Below, one piece after another: positions 1 through 5,397 of a stretch of DNA of 30,027 nucleotides. Position 1 is the first letter of the stretch; each line of letters starts with the position of its first letter. Source of the DNA: a virus; the IMG/VR virus record IMGVR_UViG_3300025274_000042, positions 1 through 30,027 of that record; one strand, 5' to 3'. The position numbers were made by a program, and so were the translations under genes. Below the pieces are notes generated by a model that saw only the letters and a list, made by a program, of their open reading frames with translations, did no database searches and was not told where the DNA came from.

Positions 1-30
1 CCTATAAAATCCAGAAGCCTGTGCTATTTT

Positions 31-48
31 ATTATAGTGAGACGAGGA
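31..48 (-). promoter_or_regulatory. Possible leftward promoter (T7-like core and TATAAT)
   Basis: On the minus strand this stretch reads CGTCTCACTATAATAA. The first 12 bases match the T7 promoter core CGACTCACTATA at 11 positions, and TATAAT is a perfect sigma70 -10 box without a good -35. Transcription would leave the left edge of the window. I see no other copy in the window, so this is weak. Confidence 0.2.
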
Positions 49-144
49 AGGTCGGAGATGAAAGAGCGATAAGACTGAGAAATCCAGACGCTTACGAACT
101 ACATAGTGTGGCTACTGTAAAGCCTAGATTAAATTCGGGGTAGG

Positions 145-164
145 TAGTCACACACTTTTTAATA
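145..164. repeat. 20-bp direct repeat, copy 1
   Basis: This 20-bp sequence (TAGTCACACAC followed by TTTTTAATA) recurs exactly at 348-367. It carries the 3' arm of a short stem (with 105-110) and a five-T run, so it could act as a terminator-like or processing element. A phage-specific promoter is another possibility. Confidence 0.85.
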
Positions 165-219
165 ACTGTCGTAAGGTAACACAGAGTTGAATAGACCGAG
201 AGTTATGAAACACAGTTAA

Positions 220-286
220 GCATGGCTAGGTGTTGCAGTATACCAAAGTTAGAATAAAAATGGGCAACCTCTAACCTTAGTCATGC
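220..286 (+). other. Long imperfect hairpin between the two repeat modules
   Basis: The outer stem pairs 220-230 with 275-286: eleven pairs with one G-U wobble and one bulged base. The inner stem GTTGC (232-236) pairs with GCAAC (264-268). The apical loop is AT-rich. This stability in AT-rich DNA supports a structured RNA here. Function unknown. Confidence 0.5.
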
Positions 287-347
287 ACAGTTTAAGTGTG
301 GCTCTAAAAAGCAGGAAGCGTAGAAGCTGAAGCTAAACTGATTATTA

Positions 348-367
348 TAGTCACACACTTTTTAATA
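348..367. repeat. 20-bp direct repeat, copy 2, abutting tRNA-Tyr
   Basis: Exact copy of 145-164. It ends one base before the tRNA acceptor stem, so it probably forms the 5' leader removed by RNase P. Its CACACTT can pair with AAGTGTG at 294-300. Confidence 0.85.
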
Positions 368-368
368 T

Positions 369-451
369 GGTAGAGATGCTGTTGGTTAAGTAAGCCGTCT
401 GTAAAATGGTTCTCTCTGAGTATGTAGGTTCGAATCCTACCTCTACCACCA
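369..451 (+). tRNA. tRNA-Tyr (anticodon GTA), class II, CCA encoded
   Basis: The acceptor stem GGTAGAG (369-375) pairs perfectly with CTCTACC (441-447), followed by discriminator A448 and an encoded CCA (449-451). The D arm has a 3-bp stem and a GG-containing loop. The anticodon arm 394-410 has loop CTGTAAA with anticodon GTA at 401-403, bounded by T400 and A404. The variable arm at 411-423 is long and can form a CTC/GAG stem, as expected for bacterial tRNA-Tyr. The T arm GTAGG/CCTAC (424-440) carries the canonical TTCGAAT loop. It heads the rightward early genes and probably comes from the same transcript as the structured RNA upstream. It would supply tyrosine decoding during infection. It looks intact and functional. 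Confidence 0.93.
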
Positions 452-474
452 GTTTTTAATAGAGGAGAAAACAA

Positions 475-660
475 ATGACTAAATATAGAGTAGAAGGAGA
501 ATACACTTATACAGTATTCAAGATAGTAGAAGCTAAGAACGAAGAAGAAGCAATACTTACTGCACAAGATAGTGAACCTTTATGTGCTTGGGAAACTGTT
601 GAAAAAAATGGTTACGAAGAATATGTAGAGAGTGCAGTTGAGGAAACACAAGATGCCTAG
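475..660 (+). CDS. Small acidic phage protein, 61 aa, unknown function
   Basis: First protein gene after the tRNA. The ATG follows a good ribosome binding site (AGAGGAG, 8 bases upstream). The product is acidic and soluble, with no signal peptide or membrane segment. Residues 12-30 follow a pattern common in small phage proteins, a beta strand ending in V-E-A, then a helix rich in E and A (NEEEAILTA). The C-terminal half of the 137-aa protein at 3909 has the same pattern (VVASSEDEA), so the two may share a small domain. The stop overlaps the next gene by 8 bases, which suggests coupled translation. Not assigned to a named family; an early host-interaction protein is a guess. Confidence 0.8.
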   Translation: MTKYRVEGEYTYTVFKIVEAKNEEEAILTAQDSEPLCAWETVEKNGYEEYVESAVEETQDA

Positions 661-1378
661 TTATAAATTATTATCACAAGGCAATCCTAAGACAGATAAG
701 AGCAATAAGATACAGGATAAATACAAAAGTAGGATTATGTATCTAGCTCCTAGTGATTTAGCAGATGGCAAGAGAACTGTTTGCCCTTATGCTAAGATAG
801 CTATGTGTGAAGAGCCTTGCTTAAATACTGCTGGTCGTGGTGGTTTCATTCCTAGCATTCAGAAGGCTAGAATTAGAAAGACTTTATTATTCCTTGATGA
901 ATATGAAACCTTTATGTCTTACTTAGTTGAGGACATCAACAAATTTATAAGAGAATGTCAGAGGGAGAACAAAATTCCATGTGTCAGATTGAATGGCACG
1001 TCTGATATTCAGTGGGAGCATCAAGAGTACAAAGATAAAACTGTATTTGAGATGTTCCCTGATGTAATCTTTTATGATTACACCAAGATACCTACTAGAA
1101 AGGTTGAGGGAATAACAAACTATCATTTAACATGGAGTTATTCAGAAGCTAATGAGAAATACTCAAAGCTGTTTGATAAAGTTCCGAACAACAAGGCAGT
1201 AGTATTCAGAAACTTCTTGCCTTCTATGTTCAAAGATGTTAAAGTGATTGATGGAGATGAACACGACATGAGATTTTTAGATGAACCGAATGTAGTAGTT
1301 GGTCTTAAAGCGAAGGGCAAAGCTATTAAAGATTATTCAGGCTTTGTAATTGATTTAATAGAAGCGAGGGCAGTATGA
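653..1378 (+). CDS. DUF7227 / gp88-like conserved phage protein, 241 aa
   Basis: I recognise the pattern of a conserved phage and plasmid family that I believe is catalogued as DUF7227, related to mycobacteriophage gp88-type proteins. Its marks are three clustered cysteines (C44, C52, C56) running into N-T-A-G-R-G, then RLNGTSDIQWE, then a P-D-V-x-F-Y-D-Y-T-K block, and VVGLKAKGKA near the C terminus. The cysteines suggest a metal or Fe-S site, but the biochemical function is unknown to me. I chose the ATG at 653 over an in-frame ATG at 632 because GAGG lies at the right distance and the family normally begins close to this point (MPSYKLLSQGN). The gene overlaps the previous one by 8 bases and the next one in an ATGA arrangement. 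Confidence 0.85.
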   Translation: MPSYKLLSQGNPKTDKSNKIQDKYKSRIMYLAPSDLADGKRTVCPYAKIAMCEEPCLNTAGRGGFIPSIQKARIRKTLLFLDEYETFMSYLVEDINKFIRECQRENKIPCVRLNGTSDIQWEHQEYKDKTVFEMFPDVIFYDYTKIPTRKVEGITNYHLTWSYSEANEKYSKLFDKVPNNKAVVFRNFLPSMFKDVKVIDGDEHDMRFLDEPNVVVGLKAKGKAIKDYSGFVIDLIEARAV

Positions 1379-1518
1379 GTAACCACTGGAACGAAATAAC
1401 AATGGAAAAACTCTTTGAAGAAGGACTTGAAGAAGGCGAGAAGCTAGGTCTACATGGAAATACATTAGAGTTCTTTGCAGAAAGATATGCGAAGAAACAT
1501 TTTAACGAGAAAGATTAA
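1375..1518 (+). CDS. Small acidic hypothetical protein, 47 aa
   Basis: The ATG overlaps the stop of the preceding gene (ATGA at 1375-1378), which points to translational coupling. The 47-residue product begins MSNHWNEITMEKLFEEGLEE and ends in FNEKD. It is charged, likely helical and lacks membrane segments. Position, tight overlap and charge pattern support a real gene; the family is unknown. Confidence 0.65.
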   Translation: MSNHWNEITMEKLFEEGLEEGEKLGLHGNTLEFFAERYAKKHFNEKD

Positions 1519-1560
1519 TAGTACTATTGATATAAATGATAGTAATAAAAAAGGAGAAAG

Positions 1561-1917
1561 ATGAAAGCAATACTAATAGATGTAAAAACCCAAGAGATAA
1601 AAGAGGTAGAACATGATGGTGAGATACAGAATATCTATAACTTAATAGATTGTAGAGCCTTTGATCTTGTAAGAATAGATGATGTCAACAGTATTTTTGT
1701 AGATGATGAAGGTATTTTGAAGGACAATTTATACTTTGAATATTCAGCTAGTGGTCGTGTCTTTCAATTAGCAGGTAGTGGATTAATACTTGGTGTTGAT
1801 GATGAAGGTAATAGTATATCTCCTACACTAACTGTTGAAGATGTTAAAGGTAAAGTTAACTTCTTACCAGAAGGATTTAAGATTGATCCTTACATAAGGG
1901 TAACAGCATGGGATTAA
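1561..1917 (+). CDS. DUF3846-like protein, 118 aa
   Basis: The N terminus (MKAILIDVKTQEIKEVE) followed by a block containing IYNLIDCRAFDLV, then DDEGILKDN and a glycine-rich LAGSGLILGVDDEG segment, matches the DUF3846 family as I know it from phages and mobile elements. DUF3846 proteins are small, soluble and of unknown role. The gene starts 42 bases after the previous stop behind a strong AAGGAG site. An imperfect hairpin (TACTAT / ATAGTA) lies in the gap. The 3' end overlaps the next gene by 10 bases. I am confident of the gene and fairly confident of the family. Confidence 0.8.
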   Translation: MKAILIDVKTQEIKEVEHDGEIQNIYNLIDCRAFDLVRIDDVNSIFVDDEGILKDNLYFEYSASGRVFQLAGSGLILGVDDEGNSISPTLTVEDVKGKVNFLPEGFKIDPYIRVTAWD

Positions 1918-2159
1918 TTTTTGGTTATGATTACAATGGTAAGAACATTGAATGGACTTGGAATGTTAGACCTAAAGATAAGGTGTATTGGAAGACTTGG
2001 AAACCTAAGAAGGAAAACATAAAGCTTTTAATATCCTTGACAAGCAAGGCAGAAAATGATAAACTTGTAGCAGAAATTTTTGAGGGAATTATAAAAGATG
2101 AACACCCAAAGGAAAAGAAACTAACAGGAATTTATAAGGAAAGAAAAACTAATGGATGA
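1908..2159 (+). CDS. Hypothetical phage protein, 83 aa
   Basis: Starts inside the end of the DUF3846 gene. The product has an aromatic, Trp-rich N-terminal half (IEWTWN, VYWKTWKPKK) and a lysine-rich tail, so it is basic. There is no membrane segment. A 4-base-class overlap links it to the next gene. I do not recognise the family. Possible functions include nucleic-acid binding, but only the charge supports that. Confidence 0.7.
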   Translation: MGLIFGYDYNGKNIEWTWNVRPKDKVYWKTWKPKKENIKLLISLTSKAENDKLVAEIFEGIIKDEHPKEKKLTGIYKERKTNG

Positions 2160-2427
2160 ATACATAATAACTATCATTGATAGTGATGATGAAACAGCTA
2201 ACATCAAAAGCTATGCAGAAACTATAGAAGAATTAGTAGACAATATAGTATGCATGGAAGCTATAAAAGCTATAGTCTCTGTCACCAGAGTAAAAGATAA
2301 ACAGACTTGGAACACTATTGACTCTGAATCTTTAACTCTGTTAAGGGAATATAGACAGGGCATAACAGATAATATTGGTCTTAGAGATATACTAATAGGT
2401 AAAGAGGAATTAAATGAGGAAAGCTAA
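2152..2427 (+). CDS. Hypothetical phage protein, 91 aa
   Basis: The ATG overlaps the stop of the previous gene and follows an AAGGA site. The acidic, soluble product starts MDEYIITIIDSDDE and is predicted by eye to alternate strand and helix. No known motif is visible. Its 3' end is overlapped by the basic ORF at 2414. Function unknown. Confidence 0.7.
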   Translation: MDEYIITIIDSDDETANIKSYAETIEELVDNIVCMEAIKAIVSVTRVKDKQTWNTIDSESLTLLREYRQGITDNIGLRDILIGKEELNEES

Positions 2428-2584
2428 AGGCTTTAAGGAGGTATCAAGAAATGAAAATAAACACAGGTTCAAGCATACCTCAATCGGAAGTGGAAAAAAC
2501 GTTCGAGTTAGAAACAAGCACAAAAAAAGAAGTAAAAAAGTTAGAGGAAATGGAAGACCTGCATACAGAGGACAAGGAAGATAA
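2414..2584 (+). CDS. Highly basic small protein, 56 aa, probable nucleic-acid binder
   Basis: An ATG preceded by GAGG (2404-2407) opens a 56-residue frame that is extremely rich in K and R: MRKAKGFKEV at the start, FKHTSIGSGK in the middle, NKHKKRSKK, and a C terminus PAYRGQGR. I recall very similar tiny basic proteins ending in YRGQG(R/K) in other marine phages, which supports reality, but I cannot verify it here. The charge suggests RNA or DNA binding. The gene overlaps the end of the 91-aa gene and shares 134 bases with the acidic ORF at 2451, read in another frame. One of the two may be spurious, or both may be translated. Confidence 0.6.
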   Translation: MRKAKGFKEVSRNENKHRFKHTSIGSGKNVRVRNKHKKRSKKVRGNGRPAYRGQGR

Positions 2585-2618
2585 AAAGAAATTATTTAAA
2601 TGGGAGTGGAAGTTATGA
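2451..2618 (+). CDS. Acidic/charged small ORF, 55 aa, overlapping the basic ORF in another frame
   Basis: Begins nine bases after a near-perfect Shine-Dalgarno sequence (AAGGAGG, 2435-2441). Its stop overlaps the start of the next gene as ATGA, both signs of real translation. The product is rich in E and K (residues 14-50) and would be helical. It starts MKINTGSSIPQSEVEK and ends LFKWEWKL. It shares most of its DNA with the basic ORF at 2414-2584. In AT-rich DNA a shifted reading of Lys/Arg codons tends to give Glu/Lys, so composition alone proves nothing; the SD and stop-start overlap are the evidence. Confidence 0.5.
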   Translation: MKINTGSSIPQSEVEKTFELETSTKKEVKKLEEMEDLHTEDKEDKKKLFKWEWKL

Positions 2619-3427
2619 GTGAAGATATTGAATTTACTAGAGAAGAACTTAAAGAAATCGAAAAATGTGTAGAAGTTGCTTATAAATCTAACAATAAAAA
2701 ACCAAAACCATTACCATTAACAGAAGAATATAACTACTCTAACAATAAACATGATTTACATAAATTGTTTGATGGCTTGGATATTGAGCCTATTAAAGAT
2801 GAAGTTGAAGCTTTATTTAATTACTTAACAGAAAAAAACTTAGGCGTTATGAGACTTTGTTGGAACACTTATGATTACCAACACACATTTGATAATGTGT
2901 CGAGAGATGGAGCAGATAAAGACAAGTGGAATTTTAAGGGTATAGATAATGAAGGTAATCCTAAGTTTATTAGATACACTAATGAAACTTTAAATAATGT
3001 TATATCTTTTTTAGATAAGAAAGATATAAAATATATTGTTAAAGAGAGGGCTTTAATGTTAAGTATTTATTCTTACGCTGACAGATATTCCTATTTTTAT
3101 ACAACAGGAACTTGGAACTGTAACAAAACCAACTATAAAAATTACAAAAAGACTTATAGTAGTAGAGGGATTAAAGATTTCTACACTAGGTTTTTGAAAC
3201 CAACTATAGACAGAGAGAAGAAAAACTTTAAAGAATTGTATGTTAATCCAAGATACATATATGATTATAAACACAGAAGCTTTCCACATTTACATTTGTA
3301 TCTTTATTTATTAACTTTATTTTCTAAAAAACCTACACCTTTTTTAAATAAAGATAAGATTGAGTACATACCAGACGAAGAACAGTATAAAATATACCAA
3401 ACTTATAGGAGTAAAAAAAATGATTAA
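2615..3427 (+). CDS. Hypothetical phage protein, 270 aa
   Basis: The ATG at 2615 overlaps the stop of the preceding ORF and follows GGGAG, whereas the alternative ATG at 2600 has no ribosome binding site. The product is soluble. It has an acidic N-terminal helix (SEDIEFTREELKEIEK) and a Tyr/Asn/Lys-rich central part with many aromatic residues (residues about 150-220). Its basic C terminus ends near YQTYRSKKND. I see no catalytic motif, signal peptide or membrane helix and do not recognise the family. It is the largest unidentified early gene here and is strikingly AT-rich. The next gene overlaps its end by 8 bases. Confidence 0.75.
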   Translation: MSEDIEFTREELKEIEKCVEVAYKSNNKKPKPLPLTEEYNYSNNKHDLHKLFDGLDIEPIKDEVEALFNYLTEKNLGVMRLCWNTYDYQHTFDNVSRDGADKDKWNFKGIDNEGNPKFIRYTNETLNNVISFLDKKDIKYIVKERALMLSIYSYADRYSYFYTTGTWNCNKTNYKNYKKTYSSRGIKDFYTRFLKPTIDREKKNFKELYVNPRYIYDYKHRSFPHLHLYLYLLTLFSKKPTPFLNKDKIEYIPDEEQYKIYQTYRSKKND

Positions 3428-3656
3428 AGAACAAGCAAGAAGGATAACTAAAGAAGCTAAGTATCTTACCTATCCTATTACTGAGATAGTAGTAAAGCTT
3501 TCTAGTCTTGCCGATGAACATGGATTAGAAAAAGAAATGGATTATGCTTTAGATGAAGTTAGGGAAGCACAAAGAAAATTAGAGAGTGCTTTCTTTAGAT
3601 GTGAAGATGTATTCTACGAATTAGAAATGAAAGAGAATGAGTATGACGAAGGATGA
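3420..3656 (+). CDS. Small coiled-coil hypothetical protein, 78 aa
   Basis: The chosen ATG at 3420 follows GGAG; an in-frame ATG at 3360 lies deep inside the preceding gene and has no site. The product (MIKEQARRITKEAKYL...) is helical. Residues about 38-78 are strongly charged, with heptad-like spacing of Leu and Ala, suggesting a coiled coil. It probably dimerises. No family recognised. Confidence 0.7.
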   Translation: MIKEQARRITKEAKYLTYPITEIVVKLSSLADEHGLEKEMDYALDEVREAQRKLESAFFRCEDVFYELEMKENEYDEG

Positions 3657-3723
3657 ATTAATTTTAATAACAGTCAATCTACTATTCGTTGCAATAGTTG
3701 GCTTGCTTATTTATTTTTTATAG
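3637..3723 (+). CDS. 28-aa single-span membrane peptide
   Basis: This short frame overlaps the end of the preceding gene. It begins MSMTKDELILITVN and continues into an uninterrupted hydrophobic stretch (residues 8-28, ending GLLIYFL). It would be a tiny inner-membrane peptide. Its stop (TAG) overlaps the TAGGAGAGGG site of the next gene, so it fits the operon spacing. The ribosome binding site is poor (GAAAGAG), and a second ATG at 3643 is possible. Function unknown. Confidence 0.45.
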   Translation: MSMTKDELILITVNLLFVAIVGLLIYFL

Positions 3724-3732
3724 GAGAGGGCT

Positions 3733-3912
3733 ATGACTGAGTATGACGCACATGAAATGTACCGACAAGAGATAGAAAAGAATAAAGTCTCTGCTGTTGA
3801 GGGTTCTAGTGGGAAAATAACTTATCATTTCAAAGATGGAACGATAGAGATTTGGAAAAGGAACAGGCTAGGAAGGCTATATAAATTTAAACAAAGAGGA
3901 GAAAAGATATGA
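3733..3912 (+). CDS. Small basic hypothetical protein, 59 aa
   Basis: The ATG follows AGGAGAGGG at ideal distance. The 59-residue product starts MTEYDAHEMYRQEIEKNK. It has a beta-like segment (KITYHFKDGTIEIWK) and a basic tail (NRLGRLYKFKQRGEKI). The stop overlaps the next start as ATGA. Soluble; no known family. Strong translation signals make it very likely real. Confidence 0.72.
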   Translation: MTEYDAHEMYRQEIEKNKVSAVEGSSGKITYHFKDGTIEIWKRNRLGRLYKFKQRGEKI

Positions 3913-4322
3913 CTGATATAGTACATATGAGAAACGATGTGATTGAAAGTATCACAAAAGGTATTCAAGTTTTATTTGAATACAAAGCTGATGGTGGTAT
4001 TGTTACAAGTAGAACTGTAACACCAGCGAAATTCTATTCGGATTTCACAGGCTTTACAGGCTACGATACTAATAAGAAAGAGGACAGGAACTTTAGATTT
4101 GAAAGAGTTGAGAAGTGGCATGGTCTAGATGATGCGAAAGAATGGGAGATAGAAATTCACCGAGAAGGTGTGCAACTAGAATCTTATACTGTTGTCGCTT
4201 CAAGTGAAGATGAAGCCAGAGAAATATTTGAATCTGGTGAATACAACTTTAATCTTAGTGATTACTTTACACCCGATAACGAGCCAGAAGATTCAGAAAT
4301 TCAAACCATAGAGGAAGTATAA
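3909..4322 (+). CDS. WYL-like domain protein, 137 aa
   Basis: Residues about 14-70 follow the layout of a WYL domain: a helix, I-Q-V-L-F-E-Y, then R-T-V-T-P-A-K-F, then a short strand ending FTGYDT, and FRFERVEKW. In WYL proteins the corresponding blocks are V-x-F-x-Y, R-x-V-x-P and F-R-L-D-R-I. WYL domains sense ligands, often nucleic acids, and occur in regulators of phage defence. Here the domain stands alone, without a DNA-binding helix-turn-helix. Residues 75-137 form a second, acidic part with a VVASSEDEAREIFE motif like that of the 61-aa protein at 475. A phage-encoded decoy or modulator of host WYL regulators is possible but is only inference. Confidence 0.6.
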   Translation: MTDIVHMRNDVIESITKGIQVLFEYKADGGIVTSRTVTPAKFYSDFTGFTGYDTNKKEDRNFRFERVEKWHGLDDAKEWEIEIHREGVQLESYTVVASSEDEAREIFESGEYNFNLSDYFTPDNEPEDSEIQTIEEV

Positions 4323-4558
4323 TGAAAACAAAACATTTAAAAAATAAAACAACTATAGAACTTACACCAGAAGAAACTAATAATTTTATTAAAAGAGTAC
4401 ATGACATAGATAATATGGCAGATACCATTATGGAATGTCAGGACTTATGGTTAAGTGATATTAGTAAATTACAAAAAGTTAAGTATGAGTTAATAGAACT
4501 GCTTAATTTACAATGGGATAGTGAAACTTATAGATATAGGATTAGAAATGACAAATAA
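4322..4558 (+). CDS. Hypothetical protein, 78 aa
   Basis: Starts at a TAATG overlap with the previous stop, behind GAGGAAG. It is mostly helical, mildly charged and soluble, with no recognisable motif; it ends RYRIRNDK. The next gene starts within its last codons, so the run is translated as a coupled series. Confidence 0.68.
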   Translation: MKTKHLKNKTTIELTPEETNNFIKRVHDIDNMADTIMECQDLWLSDISKLQKVKYELIELLNLQWDSETYRYRIRNDK

Positions 4559-4784
4559 CTTTGAAAGCACAATAGCTATGGAAAGGAAGAGGAGATTTCC
4601 TCTGACTAAAAAACAATACAAATTATGGGAACAGTTTGTTACTGATAACTATGAAACTATCTATAGCAATAAAGATACTCATGATGTATTACATACTCCT
4701 AACAGTCCTAGATATACTGTGACTGTTTTGAGAACCGAACAATCTGGAATGCAAGAATTTCTTGAGAATTTGCTTGCAATCTAG
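4548..4784 (+). CDS. Hypothetical protein, 78 aa
   Basis: The ATG at 4548 (MTNNFESTIAMERKRRF) follows AGGA. An in-frame ATG at 4521 is less likely because it lies deeper in the previous gene without a site. The product is soluble with a basic N-terminal third (MERKRRFPLTKKQYKLW). Not recognised. The gene ends just inside the promoter that drives the replication module, so it closes the first early transcription unit. Confidence 0.68.
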   Translation: MTNNFESTIAMERKRRFPLTKKQYKLWEQFVTDNYETIYSNKDTHDVLHTPNSPRYTVTVLRTEQSGMQEFLENLLAI

Positions 4785-4802
4785 GATAAAGTGTGGTATA
4801 CT
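4774..4802 (+). promoter_or_regulatory. Sigma70-type promoter with extended -10, upstream of SSB
   Basis: TTGCAA (4774-4779), a 17-base spacer, and TATACT (4797-4802) preceded by TGG, which is an extended -10 element. Transcription should start near 4808-4810, exactly at the base of the first leader hairpin. It overlaps the last codons of the preceding gene. This is the best host-type promoter I found in the window. Confidence 0.65.
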
Positions 4803-4807
4803 GCTTG

Positions 4808-4983
4808 GACTCAAAGATATGACCTTGATATTAAAGGCAATTTCCTTGAGTCATTAAGTAGTTATGCCCTCTATCTCCATCCCTCAAGGGCTACTTAATT
4901 CAGTTTACTGAGGTGATGGGGCAACTGGCTCATAGCCCCAACTGGCTATGGTTTTATAAATACTGTTTTAAAGGAGAAATATT
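4808..4983 (+). promoter_or_regulatory. Structured 5' leader of the SSB/replication operon
   Basis: Stem 1 pairs GACTCAA (4808-4814) with TTGAGTC (4846-4852), beginning at the predicted transcript 5' end. Stem 2 pairs TTAAGTA (4854-4860) with TACTTAA (4892-4898) and, inside it, GCCCT (4866-4870) with AGGGC (4887-4891). At the 3' end two stems exclude each other: GGGGC (4918-4922) with GCCCC (4935-4939), or CATAGCC (4931-4937) with GGCTATG (4944-4950). The second is followed by GTTTTAT, a weak terminator-like tract. A 9-base repeat CAACTGGCT occurs at 4922-4930 and 4939-4947. The layout resembles an attenuator or riboregulator, or a stand-alone small RNA. Confidence 0.5.
4931..4955 (+). terminator. 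Possible attenuator/terminator hairpin before SSB
   Basis: A perfect 7-bp stem CATAGCC / GGCTATG with a 6-base loop, followed by GTTTTA. The T run is short, so it may only attenuate. It competes with the upstream GGGGC/GCCCC pairing. Confidence 0.35.
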
Positions 4984-5397
4984 ATGGCAGTAGTAGAAGG
5001 AACTGCGTATTGGGCGAGTATTAAAACACCTAATACAAGGTTTGAACCAGTATATACAGTCAATCTTGTGGTTGATGAAGATACTGCAAATGATTTTGCG
5101 TCACGAGGACACAAGATCAAACAGATGGATGAAGGTCCATCTATAATTATCAAACGTAAAGTTAATGGACCTAATGGAATGGTTCGTGTCGCACCTAGAT
5201 TATTAGATGCTGACAAGCAGGAAGTTAACTATGCTGTTGGTAACGGCTCTAAAATTAGAGTTCAGTACAATGAGTACGAAGGTACTAATAAGTTTGGAGA
5301 CTATAAAGGCTTGGATTTACAAGCTATACAAGTCCTTGATCTTATTGAGTATCGTTCAGAAGATGGTGCTGAATTACTAGATGGGGAGGAGTTCTAA
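4984..5397 (+). CDS. Phage single-stranded DNA-binding protein, T7 gp2.5-like, 137 aa
   Basis: The length, an OB-fold-like alternation of strands (AYWASIKTPNTRFEP, YTVNLVVDED, KIRVQYNEYEG) and an acidic tail ending D-G-E-E-F match the phage SSB group that includes T7 gp2.5. In T7 the acidic tail with terminal Phe contacts polymerase and primase-helicase. The product would coat single-stranded DNA at the replication fork and aid recombination. The ATG follows AAGGAG. It is the first gene after the promoter and structured leader, and its stop overlaps the next start (TAATG). I did not confirm it by alignment, but position directly before the primase-helicase supports the call. Confidence 0.82.
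   Translation: MAVVEGTAYWASIKTPNTRFEPVYTVNLVVDEDTANDFASRGHKIKQMDEGPSIIIKRKVNGPNGMVRVAPRLLDADKQEVNYAVGNGSKIRVQYNEYEGTNKFGDYKGLDLQAIQVLDLIEYRSEDGAELLDGEEF

Larger units (their letters stand above)
1..368 (+). ncRNA. Structured non-coding region, candidate phage ncRNA (5' end outside window)
   Basis: No convincing protein gene is seen on either strand. Two copies of one RNA module are visible. Copy 1 has AGTGTG (105-110) pairing with CACACT (151-156). Copy 2 has AAGTGTG (294-300) pairing with CACACTT (354-360). Both 5' arms run into a small GCT/AGC hairpin, and both 3' arms lie in an identical 20-bp repeat (145-164 and 348-367). Between them is a long imperfect hairpin, 220-230 with 275-286 (one bulge, one G-U pair) and 232-236 with 264-268. 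The second module ends one base before tRNA-Tyr. Large ornate phage RNAs such as GOLLD and ROOL are often tRNA-adjacent, but I cannot show membership. The strand is inferred from the tRNA. A set of processing or terminator sites is an alternative. Confidence 0.4.

Noticed and set aside
165-181. Ribosomal-RNA-like string GTCGTAAGGTAAC
   Set aside because: Only a short resemblance to rRNA; the surrounding sequence does not continue as rRNA.
304-567. Minus-strand frame of 87 codons across the tRNA
   Set aside because: It runs antisense through an intact tRNA and the start of a well-supported gene, has no ribosome site and an odd Phe/Tyr/Ser-rich product.
2037-2065. TTGACA, 17 bases, TAAACT within the 83-aa gene
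   Set aside because: Good spacing and an extended -10, but it lies inside a compact operon and the -10 is poor; by chance expected in AT-rich DNA. RNA 5' end mapping could revive it.
4916-4993. 25-codon leader peptide in front of SSB
   Set aside because: The ATG follows GAGGTG with no spacer, and the frame runs into SSB; I could not tell it from chance.
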